Origin: Panax quinquefolius
Taxonomy: Eukaryota; Streptophyta; Magnoliopsida; Apiales; Araliaceae
Assembly (NCBI GenBank): GCA_020205615.1
Contig: CM035152.1
Coordinates: 155,047,669-155,111,668 of the forward strand
Length of the DNA: 64,000 nt
Direction: 5' to 3'
The notes under the pieces were generated by a model, which saw nothing but the letters and a program-made list of their open reading frames with translations, did not search any database and was not told the DNA's origin. Positions within the stretch are counted from its first letter, which is position 1, and each line of letters starts with the position of its first letter. The position numbers and the translations under genes were made by a program. Positions 11,019 through 22,091 of this stretch are shown here, one piece after another.

Positions 11019-12910
11019 TTACCGATTTCATTGATATTTTTATTTTGTAGGTACATGTGATTATTCTTTGCTTCGATGACATTTTAAAATGTTCTTTCTT
11101 ATATTTTGTAAATTCTTATAATTTTAATAAAATTAATTAGTTAATAATTTATTTATTTTTTTATTTAATTTGTATAAAGGGGCACACTTGAAAAAATTTA
11201 CCCTCTAACTTTAAAAAACTCAGGACAGTCTCTGACCTACACTAAAATGACTCCGAACTCATCATTCCTCCCGATTCCTACATTAATTAAATTATCTGGA
11301 GATGATTAACATGCATGATATATATTTATATATATATATATATATATATATTGTTAAAGACCTCTTGCTCTCTAGCTATATATCAGCTTAGACTTTGGAG
11401 AAGTGATAGGCTAAATTCTTAAGGAAAAAAACATATACCGATGACTGACCTTTCAATTAATTAACCCCAAATTTTCTAATTAAGCAAAGAACGCGTAAAC
11501 TGTACACACGATTACTTGTCAAGAATGTTTAAGCTGAAAGAAGACAAAAAGATGTATAGCTATCTGTAAAGAAATAACAGCTATATATATATATATATAT
11601 ATTATTGTAATTTAATTTGCACGCACACGCACGGGTAGGTTTTCTGATATATCTGCAAAAAGAAAGCTTAAAACAGGAAAGGATTTCGTAGGGCTTGTAT
11701 GTCATCAATTAATTCTTTATATGTGGTCATGACCTAATGAAAAAGACATTTTTACAATATTCAGATCTTGATCATCTCAGTGAGCGAGTCAATCTTTAAT
11801 TTATTTTCTACATGAAAGTGACTTCAATTCTCTTTGGATCGATATATCTAGTTCACGGCGTGCATATATATATATATATATATATGCATGCATGCCTTAT
11901 TTGGTAGTCTCCAAATTAAATTTATTGTTCTTGCTTTTGCACAATTGGTGAATATTGGTGACTATGGAAGTTTGTATATATTATATAAAAATTATTTAAA
12001 AACACAGTTGTCCACAACACGGTGTTGTAGTATTTGCAACACAATGTTGCATAGTCCACAACATAATTCTATTCGAGTATAAAATGTTAGAATTTAAAAT
12101 CAAATATCACAAGCAATCTCACAGAATTTAAAGAAGTTAGATTAATGAAAATGTTAGAACACAAGATCGAAGTTAGTTTATTCAGGTTAAGCAAATTTTG
12201 GCTAGTGTTCCTTGTTTGACGTATTCATTAAATGTCTTACATATTATACAATGATACACACACAAAATAATATTTTTATAATAATTAGAAAATTCTAACT
12301 GTTATAACATGAGCTCAAACTCATGAGATCCCGACTATTCTGTCATAATAGCCATTAGTCTTAATCGGATCCGTAGAAGTATGAGTCAATCTTAACATAA
12401 AATAAAGCCGGACTAATATTATTTATAGATGACCATTAAAATAAAATAAGAACAAAAGAATAAGCAATAACAATCTAGGAAATTCCAAAAAGTAAGAACA
12501 AATTGAGACATCTTGAATTCAAAATTGATATGATTCAATTAATATTATATATAGAAGAAAAAAATAACTCCAATATTTAGTAACAAATATACAGTAGATT
12601 ATAATATTTATCACTATGCAAACCGCAATTAAATCAATTTATATAAATTTTGAAAGTCGATTTGAAATCTTTTCAAATTAACTTTCAAAAATTCAATAAT
12701 AATCTTATATTTTACAATAAAAAATATATATCATCCACATAATATGAGATGAAATTAATATTATTTTTATTATTTTGATACTTTATCGTCACCATATATA
12801 TCAGATAAAATATACAGCTAATATATATCTGTGATTCTTAACATACGTCCATTCGATCCTTTTGTCATTGGTGTTCATATTATCCCTACAGATTTTTTTA
12901 TAAGTTAATT

Positions 12911-12914
<4 letters not shown>

Positions 12915-12943
<29 letters not shown>
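12915..12943. repeat. (CT)n microsatellite
   Basis: About 14 uninterrupted CT dinucleotides, followed by CCGTTTCTCTCTG. It creates a spurious minus-strand reading frame rich in Glu-Arg. Confidence 0.95.
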
Positions 12944-12946
<3 letters not shown>

Positions 12947-14647
12947 TTCTCTCTGTCCATTCAAAAACAAAGACAAATATCACTCAACTTTATGCTTTGA
13001 ATGAGTTTGTTTTGATTGACGCATGTGAATGTACTTTTCCGAAATGCAACTCACACTAGTATTTCTTGCTAATCAAAAGGATTCCTATAGCAAATTCTTA
13101 CCCAAAAGATATTTCAAATTCTAAACTATCAAATACTATCAAATTTCATGTATTAATGTTTCACAATTGTAATACATAACATGAAATTAAATTGTAGGTA
13201 ATGTTACATCATACATGCATGCATGCATGGTAAATACGTATATTCATGGTAAATGTTTGTTTTGTATATATCTTTGGTCTTTATAATCAGGAGTATATAT
13301 CAGTGGCCTTTACCTAGGAGATGTACTGTAAATGTAGTTCAACTTTTCCCATCACCTGGGAAAATTTTCGTGTTGGCTTGTTATCACCCATACAAATGGG
13401 AGGTAAACCAGTCTTGAAATCTCTTGAGAAAATATTACTAGTTAAGAAATTTAATTATTGCATGATTTGGCTATTTCTATTTAATTTGGAACCTTACAGT
13501 AACATAAAATCTAAAATAATGATGCTAAAATACGCGTGCCAGAAACTAATGGAGTAGAAAAAATTATCCGCTCTGTCGATGTTTCCTTAGTTTTATAATT
13601 GGAAGAAGAAATATATGTTGTATGCATTGAGTATGAACACTATAAATTTAAAGAAGCGGAATGAGATCCGACGAAAATCTTCTTGAATTTTCAAGACTTG
13701 CGATGAAATTATCCGCTCGAATACCACGTTAAAATATTCAACTGAAAAATAATTGACAATATATGAGTGAAGTAACTTACATGGTTATACTTGTATAGGT
13801 TCATAAATCTTTAAATCTGTGATGCAGGGTGGATCTACATTAGGGCAAGGGGTCAGGAATTAGTGTAAAGTGATCAAGATTAATTGACTTCAAAAAATGA
13901 ATTTGAAGACGATTTTGTAGTGATTTTTACGTGTTTTTTTAATTAAAAAAATCTACATTTACTGGATTTTATTATTTCCTTTGAAATTTCATAATAAAAG
14001 AATCTCATCTTGTCAATATTTTTTGTTCCACAAAGAGTCATCTCTTTATTGCTAGTATTATAAATAACACAATATCCTCAAATTAACTGGTCATCATAAT
14101 TTCATTACATGTCATTACTATTAAATTAACAATTCATTATATATATTTACTCCACTGAATGAAATTCTTGCGTCCCCCCGATCGGTTAGATTTCATATTC
14201 TCACCAGTAGCAAACACAGCTTAATTATTAACAGTTGGATTTAGTACCTATTGTTCTTCATAGCCTCGCGTGAAAAGAGCAGCTTCAGTAGAGAAAATAG
14301 CAGTACTCATGAATGCATATACACCCATTTGGCCATTTGTTCTTTGTTTTTAGTGTTCTTTGTTTTTAGTTGAATGCTTGTACCCTAATTAATGCATTCC
14401 TTTTGCCTAGAGACATATATTCTAACTTCTTAAAATTGAAGAAAGTTCTAATTAAAATAAATTACTATGTTGGCCTCTCACCTCTTTTTTGCTCAAGAGA
14501 CAATTTTATTTGATGAAAATTTAGACAACTTCTTTTTGCCTTTTAAAAAAAAATGATAGTCTTTTTTAGAAGAAGAGACTCCTCGTTACTCTCTTACCAT
14601 CACTATTCTAATTCTATTTTTTTAATTACTCACTTCACTTCTCCTAC

Positions 14648-14703
14648 ACCCACCACCACCACAACCCCACCACCCATCACCACCACCATCCACCACCATG
14701 ATC
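14648..14703. repeat. (CAC)n-rich low-complexity tract
   Basis: Imperfect CAC/ACC trinucleotide run. It accounts for the Thr/Pro/His-rich plus-strand frame at 14553-14783, which I do not treat as a gene. Confidence 0.9.
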
Positions 14704-16604
14704 GTCATATCTACCTACACTATGTTACATTTAAAATTTTTTACGGTCTAGTTTGGAGTTGGCATCAGAATATGCCAACTTAATCATTGGTAGTAATTAA
14801 ATGGTTTCACCAAAAGTGTCACTTGTCATTTCTAGTAAATCGAATAGCCAGTAGCTTCAGCGATGACCTAATTATCAAGTGGTTTTTTACTTACTCACCC
14901 ACATTTATTTATTTATTTATGTTTCTGGTGAATAAAATCACCAGATAAACTGGAAGATTTTAAATCGAATTCAGCCAAAGAGAGATTAATCATGCACATC
15001 ACTTCTTGTAGAGATGCATAAAGACCAATAATAATTAAGGGTTTCTTTCAGTCATGCGAAGACAAATCTCGAGCTTATCTGTTTGATTTGTATCTTTCCA
15101 CCTTTTTTTCATAGTATCATCATAGCAGATGCACAAGAGTCACAGTCGTAGCCTTGGACAAATTATTGAGCTTTAGTAGTATCATCGAAGTATCAATTAA
15201 TCATGTCACTAGCTAGCTAGCTCAAAATTGATGAGCATATTCTTTGACAAAGCCCTAAACCACTGATCAAATTCAATTATATGATAATTGCCACGTCAAA
15301 CCCTAAACATCATTTCTTATGCTAATCATAGGAATTACAATTACGATGATTATTACATGTATAGGAAACATGCCTGCACAATTATTTAATTATATATATA
15401 CACATCAATGATGATAGAACATCCGTAAATAATTAAGTACTGGTGATGCCTGCACAATTATTTAATTATTAGTATTTTTTTTACCGCGTTGCATCAATCC
15501 CTAGTCCAACCAAGAGCAGGACCAGAGAATGGCGCAGCCACTTTCTAATTGCTATTCCCGCAATGACGCTCGAGCTTATAGATGTTGCCGTACGTTCGCT
15601 TGAACCATTTTGTAACTTTGAAGTAATTTCTTCAGCCCAGGAGATTCTATAAATAAATAGGGCCAAAACTCTTGAGGAGACATGTATGTCTGATTATTAA
15701 AAGCAAAATCAATCCTCTAGATCTCAGACCTACTAATTTTTGAGTTGTATAATTGGGGCTCCTGTGTCCACCCATTTATTAATTTATATGGATGGATATG
15801 AGTTGGACCATTTATTATTTTTATTTGATAACTATCAATCCGAACCCATTTAATTAACATGGACGAAATGGGTTAATTACTCGATCGAGTTTCCATCCAT
15901 CTTGCCGGCTCTAGTTGAAACCATAATAATTATGTCCCTGTAATCAATGGAAGATTTGATACCAATTGAGTAAAAAGGTTAAGAAACCTCAGAATTGAAG
16001 CCCAAAATTCTTAAAATTCCAGGAGGGGCGCTAAATAGCCCGAACATTATGTGGAAGGCAAGAGACAAAGGTTGGAGCAGGGTAAATGTATGGAGTTAAT
16101 TGTTTTCTTGTAATGATTAATGGCACACATGTGAATAGAGTGGGTACCTTGATTTGTCTCTGTGGAATGGAGACAATATGCTTATTGGAAGCAAGAACTA
16201 TTGCCTTCTTACACTGTTATATATATATATAAATACGCCCAAACACATATATACACTGATATGTGAATAAACATCTCGTGATGCATGTAGTCACTGGACA
16301 TGGATTTTGCCCATTTGGAGGCACGTTCTTGCAACATCTAAGGTTCATGGTTATGCAGGTTTGTTCCCTTAGTTGGCAATCCAAATTAAACAGGATTCTT
16401 GTATATATATGGCCACCTCACCAAGCTGTGACGTTTTTGTTGCTTCTGCTGAACTAAAGCAAACGTATCATCATTACATGGAATAATAATATACACCAAA
16501 CAGGGCTTATAATCTACGTACATACTAACCATTTATTCTTATACATACGTATATCCCCTTTCATCTCCCAAAGATCCGGGAGATGGAGGAGGCTGATTGA
16601 TCAA

Positions 16605-16606
<2 letters not shown>

Positions 16607-16648
<42 letters not shown>
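16607..16648. repeat. (AT)n microsatellite
   Basis: About 20 AT dinucleotides in an otherwise featureless AT-rich region. Confidence 0.95.
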
Positions 16649-16650
<2 letters not shown>

Positions 16651-16947
16651 GACAATAAGAATTAAGATAGTCATTTTGTGGGCTAATATATATCTCACAT
16701 ACATAAGAGACTTGTATATGATTCTTTTTTTGTGAGAAAATATCTTACTACGATTAAAACAAAAAGATAATACATAGGAAGTTTAATTACTATTTCACTT
16801 GTGTAATATTCCAATCCAATTCAATAACGCGTTAAACACCAAACTAGTTGGGATATATATGTGGAATTTAGGAAGAAATTAAAAAAATGTATCTCTTCAC
16901 AAATTTGATTGAGTTTCCCAACATAATATATGTCCTTCCCTAATACC

Positions 16948-17380
16948 ATAGTTTTAAAATCCAGATCAGATCGTGGGTTCAATCGGTAAAAATTAGAACC
17001 GGTCGACATTCTGTTCCAATTTGAATCAATTAATCGTTTTTGGTCAAAACCCGATAGAATCGCTTAACCTCCGATTGAACCGGTATTTCAACCGGTAAAA
17101 CCAGTTAAGTTAACCTAGTGAGCTGGTTTTAATTATTTTTAATATTATTTTTGTACCAAAAAAATTTTAATATTAAAATTAACCAATTTTAGTAATATTA
17201 TAACTCAACTTTATTATGTTTTAGTTCATAAAAAAATTAATTTTTTTTAATTATTAATAATATATTTTTATATATTAATGACGTCACTAGGTTAATAACG
17301 ATTCGACCACAGGTTGAATTAGTGATTCATCCACCCGGTACCTTTTTCGGTTTGATAATCGGTCATAGTCTGAAAATGCC
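16948..17380. mobile_element. Possible MITE with ACCGGTT-rich ends
   Basis: The left side (ATAGTTTTAAAATCCAGATC, then GGTTCAATCGG and several AACCGG/CCGGTT strings) and the right side (CGGTTTGATAATCGGTCATA at about 17348) have the look of plant MITEs with AACCGGT-type terminal regions. Reverse-complement pairing of the two ends is only partial, so boundaries and class are uncertain. Confidence 0.35.
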
Positions 17381-17454
17381 TAATACACAAACACGTTCAC
17401 AAAATCTTATTTATATCGTTTTACCACTCAAAGAAGTCCTCATATATAGTCTAT

Positions 17455-17458
<4 letters not shown>

Positions 17459-17512
<54 letters not shown>
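17459..17512. repeat. (AT)n microsatellite
   Basis: About 27 AT dinucleotides, ending directly at ATGGGGTGATCC, where the palindrome-rich region begins. Confidence 0.95.
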
Positions 17513-17514
<2 letters not shown>

Positions 17515-17515
17515 G

Positions 17516-18600
17516 GTGATCCATACTAACGTTGTAAAAAAGCGTCTATCCTTACAATAAATCTTGATCGTCCATTCGGATAACTAACGACCTATATTAC
17601 TCCCGTCCGCAATTTAATTTTTAGTATTCTGTAGTTTAATACTGCGGACGGGACAGATGACCAAAATACACTTCCTTAAAAAATTCTCTCGCTCGCAGTA
17701 TTAAATTGCCGACTCTAACTCCTTTTGAAAATTGCAACGTTGTCGTTTTGTTTAAATTATCATCTGCAATATTAAACCGCGGATTCTAGGACACCCAAAA
17801 CGACTACCCGGTTTAACCAAACGAGGCCAATAAACTTATAAGTCCCATCCGCAGTTTAATACTGCAGACCCTAGGTCAGATTAAAAGACGCACTGGGAAA
17901 GTGAGAAGGTCGAAATCTGAGAAGTCCCGTCTGCAATTTAATATTTTGGACGCTAGGTCTCTATCTATTATAAATGCAAACTCCATAGTTCAAAGCATGA
18001 CTAAGTTCGAATTAAGGCTCCATAATTTTCTATTTCTTCTTTCATATTGGTATCATTGCATGGAAGTGTGCTAAAAATTCATATTGTTAAGCTAACAATA
18101 TGAAAGAGAAATAAAGGATTTTGAGCTTTAAAATCTAACAAGAAATTCATAAAGAGAAGTTTCACTAAAATCTATATAGAGAAGTTTCAAAAAGCTACCA
18201 TAGGGTTTAACATTTAACAAGAAATATTGTGCTTCCAGGATGGGTCAATTGTTTAGCTCTTTTATACAAACTCTGGAGTGCTATCACAACATGTTGAGAT
18301 ATTCCTGAATAATCTCAACATGTTGTGATGGCACTTCTGTGTTTGCATATGAGAGCTAAATAATTTACCAATCCTTGCAGTCTGTTTGACCTATCATCCA
18401 CAGTTTAATACCGCATATGAGACTTTCTAAAAAAATGACGTTGTTTCCCCTTTCTTTTACCATCTAGAGTTCGCAGTCTAATCATGTGGACGTAACCTAC
18501 TAATTAAAACGGACGTGACCTACTAATTAGAACGACGTCGCTTCATTCTTTTAGCATCCACAATTTAATACTGCAGACGGGAGGCACAATAATCCATACA
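17516..18600. repeat. Field of eight imperfect CCGCAGTTTAATACTGCGG palindromes
   Basis: Variants of GTCCGCAGTTTAATACTGCG recur near 17602-17652, 17690, 17765, 17848, 17928, 18398, 18468 and 18553. The first is a closed inverted pair, CCCGTCCGCA ... TGCGGACGGG. The spacing is irregular, about 40-470 bp. Several copies are followed by CTAGG. The region has no ORF. It sits next to the FAR1-like pseudogene on its C-terminal side, so it could be the terminal region of a large transposon, but no second end was found. Confidence 0.6.
18242..18369 (+). ncRNA. Candidate small-RNA precursor hairpin (58-nt arms, 11-nt loop)
   Basis: The left arm (18242-18299) and right arm (18312-18369) pair along their whole length. 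In my comparison 49 of 58 positions are Watson-Crick, four more are G:U wobbles and five are mismatches. The loop-proximal 18 bp (ATCACAACATGTTGAGAT) are perfect. The loop is ATTCCTGAATA-like. This geometry fits a plant MIRNA foldback or a small MITE. I do not recognise a known miRNA in either arm, and no promoter can be assigned. Confidence 0.45.
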
Positions 18601-18759
18601 AAGAAGTTTCATAATTTATTAACATGCAGTTACATGCGTGTAAATACAGAGATAGAGCAAAAGAAAACAATAACACTACCTAAGTAACTGTTTCTCAAAA
18701 TCCATACAGAGAAATGAAATTATGAAGCTTCAGACATTTGCAATCCTAAAGCTTTATAA

Positions 18760-20885
18760 TGGTTCCACTTATCATGGTTTGTAAATATTCCACATATTGC
18801 ACATTTTCAAACTGCCTTCTGTCTTGCGAATTGTTCAACACCACTTTTCAACCGTGTTGCTTTTTTACGACCTTTTGTCTACAAACATATTGGATCAAAC
18901 ATAGGATCATTAGAAGCAGCAACATCCTCAACATCATCATCATCGTGAAATTTTATAGCGTCCTCGGACTTGATAAAAGGTTGCACATTGTCGTCCAGTC
19001 TTATTTTGACACCTTAAGCAGGGATTTTGGCCACAATTTTTTCCTCACGATCTAGCATTTCATCAATATATCTAGTGGCTTCAAAGGACGATGAAACATG
19101 CAACACAAAACCAAGAAATCATTTGGCTAAATGATTGAACCGACTGGTTTGTGTCTCCACGTAATCTGTGACCTAGGTGGGAACGTATGGGGAGACACCG
19201 CTGATTTTATTAGCATCTTGAGTCCATCGCTTGTGTATCAATTCTTTAGGAATCTTAACCAAGTTCTTTAAATTTAGTAGGCTGAGAATGTGATGACATA
19301 TAGTACTAGAATGTTCAAACATTTTGCAATTACATTTCGCCATCCCGGTATCTATATATTGCACAACTGTGAAATACCTGCGGCGAGATTCAGGAACCAT
19401 CACTTTGAATACCAAGTAGTTTTTTGAATCAAAAGTTAACAACTCAAACACCTTTTTAGAAGTTAACTTATGGGATTTTATCAGTTCAATTTGAAAACGC
19501 CGAAACATTTCTTTGGTATATATTTTAGCTGCATGCATCTATAACGGATTTTCAATAACAAATTTTCTTGCACAATTGACTGTGATATAATCATGTAGTT
19601 TCTCTTTGATGTACTGCTTCTCAATAGCTTTCTGGGCCTCTAAAACACTGTAAGAAAAAACGTTAATCCCGGTGGATTTTTCGGTCAGAATTAAGCCTAT
19701 TCCGTCGAAATAATCTTATTTTCGAGGAAATATTCCATTGGAAATTCAGTCGTATATACACGCATCAGAGATAAAGTACGTCAAAAATTTCGTCGCAATG
19801 TCCATAATTCTGACTGAATTATACCCGATGAAGTTCTGTTGGAAATAAGTCATTTTCGAGGGACTTATGTTCGACAGATAATTCCGTCGAAGTAAAGTTA
19901 ATTTTGACAAAATCTAGTGGATCCGTCGAAGATAGATTCATCGAAAAATAGCCCATTTTCTTGTAATGAAACAAAATCTCTAATCCCCGTGGAGGTATTG
20001 ACAAATTCGTCAAAAAAACTGTTCAAACTTTCACTCCTAGAAGTAGTAGTCATTCTTGCTGCGAAGAAATTTTTTGAATACACCCAAATCTATTTCTCTT
20101 TTAATTCAAACAGAGATTTCAACCATTCGTGATTCTATAGATCGTAGTTAATTTTTAAGCAACAAAATCTATAAATCCTCAAATTCTTGAATAACCAAAC
20201 ACTTAAAGACGTAGTAGTTAAAATCTGACGTAACAGTTGGATGCGATGAATAGATATGCCCTAGTTTTTTAGTATATTTTTTGCTAATGTGTTAGGTACA
20301 CAATGCATGTTGTGTATTAGGAAAAACCCTAGAAATCACATTCGACATAACACAATCTTGATAAGTGATAATGGTTATGGGATGTTTTTAACTCATTACT
20401 TCAAGCCACTGCTCAAACAACCATACAAATATATCCTCAGTCTATGTATTGTTTAGTGCACACCTAAACAATACAGAATGGTAATGATGATTTACACCTG
20501 TGAAAGGAGAAAATGACATAGAATATTTGTTTGTTCGATATGTGGTATCAAAAGTAACTACGTCACCAAAATTTTGATAAGCAAGTATTGACTGATAATC
20601 TACATAATACATCCGATACAATTATTCACGCCTGGTTTGACACTAAAATAAACTTTGCTCGGACTCTCATGCTGCAACTTTCTCAAGTAATTTATTACAC
20701 CCTTTGCATTATTCAAATCAATACTATCACGTCTAATATCTCTAATTATAATTCGTACATTCATTTTAGAGAACCCAACATTGCTCATACCTTATCCCAA
20801 TGAGCTCAGAACATTCATCATTCTACTTGGACCAATCTCAACATTATTAAGGATTTTAGTCAAATCCCTAGTAAAAAGATGACAC
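18760..20885 (-). pseudogene. FAR1/FHY3-like (FRS) transposase-derived gene, broken
   Basis: Read on the minus strand, segments occur in family order. They are an N-proximal FTRDLTKILNN and VGFSKMNVRIIIRD region (20600-20885), the GDVVTFDTTYRTNKY and GVNHHYHSVLF stretch of the MULE transposase core (20440-20600), MTTTSRSESLNSFFDEFVN (20000-20060), KIYTKEMFRRFQIEL and a SWIM zinc finger (CNC...C.H, residues 69-83 of the 121-codon frame at 19173-19538), then a basic KGRKKATRLKSGVEQF tail near 18830. FAR1-family proteins are nuclear DNA-binding regulators domesticated from MULE transposases. Stops lie at 19539-19541 and inside the core, frames shift, and a CACTA MITE interrupts it at 19646-19968. 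The FAR1 DNA-binding domain is missing. It may be a FRS pseudogene or a dead MULE transposase. Confidence 0.8.
19646..19968. mobile_element. 323 bp non-autonomous CACTA MITE, TSD AAA
   Basis: It begins CACTGTAAGAAAAAACG and ends in the reverse complement of CATTACAAGAAAATGGG, matching the CACTACAAGAAAA ends of plant CACTA elements. The interior is rich in CCGTCGAA and TTTCGACGA-like subterminal repeats. A 3 bp duplication AAA flanks it (19643-19645 and 19969-19971), the normal CACTA target duplication. It splits the FAR1-like pseudogene between the FFDEFVN segment and the VLEAQKAIEKQYIKEK segment. Confidence 0.85.
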
Positions 20886-22091
20886 TTAAACAACAACGTT
20901 TTTATAAAAAATATTGTGATATTCTTTCCACGATGTTTTTTGACAAAATGTTGTAGTTAGATATGAAAAAACGTTTTGGATTTATAGGGGATAATTTTTG
21001 GTTTTAAAGTTATAACATTTTCTTAAAGAAACGTTATGTATTAAAAAAACGCGGAGGAGGGTTTGATTCGCATACCACCATTAAAAAAACACGGAGGGCT
21101 CTCATAGACGCTACTAGCGTCGCCCGTCCAGGCTTCTCTCCTACTCATTCTCTAAACCCAACCCACATAAATATATTTCTCTTTCCTCTCTTTCTATCTC
21201 TTCCGACTGTTGATGGATTCTGAAAATCCAAAATGAAAAGGCTCGCCACTGGCGCTGATTTTTTTGGTGATTTCGGGGCGAGAGACCTGTTTTCGACTGA
21301 GATTGAGAGTAATTTTGGAGATAAAGTTTTGGGCAGCTGTAACACTGACCACAAAATTTTGATCCCAAATCTTGCTGCTCTCTATCTTTCCCAACTCGAT
21401 TGTGCACCCGTTTCTCATTTATAGCCTAATTTTATTTCATTTAATTTAATTTCAGTAAATTAAATTAATTTATTTTCTTTTATCTTAATTATGTTATTTG
21501 ATATTATTATTTTATATTATCTTATCATACAAAATATAAGTTAAATTTAGTTTATGTTGTAATATTATTTTATTTTTTTAGTTGTTTGAAACTAAGTAAA
21601 TGCTAATTAGTTCATTTCAGTTAATTTTATTAGTAGGAAACTAAGTAAATGCTACTTAGTATATTTCAATATTGGAAACTAATTAAAATCTATAAATAAA
21701 AGAGTAAAATACACGCAGTGACACCTCTTTAGATAACCATAATAACACTCACGCCCCCCTTTAATTTTTTAAGTAATAGTTAGTACTCCTGCAAGTTTTT
21801 AGGGTTGGCTAAATATATAAAATTACATATTTACCCTTTGTGGGACCAAGTGTAGATTAAGGTTCACATGACCTAATTGAATTAAATACACAATTAGGGT
21901 TCCATGACCTTATTAAATGTGCAAATTAGGGCTCGTATTACCTAATTGAATGAAGACGAAAAAAATCAAAAATAAATGTGCTAGATCCGGGAAAAGCCTC
22001 CACGTGTCCTGAGGCACAAGGCTCGTGGAGGCAACTCATTTTTGGAATTGATTGAGGGATTAGATTGGTGGTTAGAAGGACATGGCGATAT
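20886..22091. other. Unassigned stretch with a GC-richer patch
   Basis: From 20886 to 21130 there are CACTA-like or MULE-like motifs (AACGTTTT repeats, and a perfect GACGCTA/TAGCGTC palindrome at 21107-21121) but no pairable ends. From 21141 to 21424 the sequence is GC-richer and open on both strands (plus 21233-21424, 63 codons; minus 21141-21418 in several frames). I recognise no domain, and a 5' UTR or captured fragment is possible. From 21425 to 22091 it is AT-rich, with a repeated CCTAATTGAATTAA-like phrase, and no gene is seen. Confidence 0.4.

Larger units (their letters stand above)
11019..16947. other. Intergenic DNA, no gene recognised; scattered AT microsatellites
   Basis: This 6 kb stretch holds no ORF with family features. 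Simple repeats include (TA)n at 11329-11351, 11582-11602 and 11864-11885. A TIR-like GGTGGATCTACATTAGGGCA at about 13830 resembles plant hAT-type MITE ends, but I could not pair it. A GC-richer patch at 15481-15640 lacks recognisable motifs on either strand. TATA-like strings occur (for example TATATATATAAATACGCCC near 16220), but nothing downstream supports a transcription unit. Confidence 0.5.

Noticed and set aside
12003..12066. Short GTTGTAG/CAACAC inverted repeats
   Set aside because: Stems are short and overlapping, with no flanking duplication and no family copies in the window.
14553..14783. 76-codon plus ORF with Thr/Pro/His run
   Set aside because: The run is a CAC microsatellite and the rest has no family signal.
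15481..15666. 61-codon minus ORF in a GC-richer patch
   Set aside because: Composition is suggestive but there is no recognisable motif or splice context on either strand; left as unassigned.
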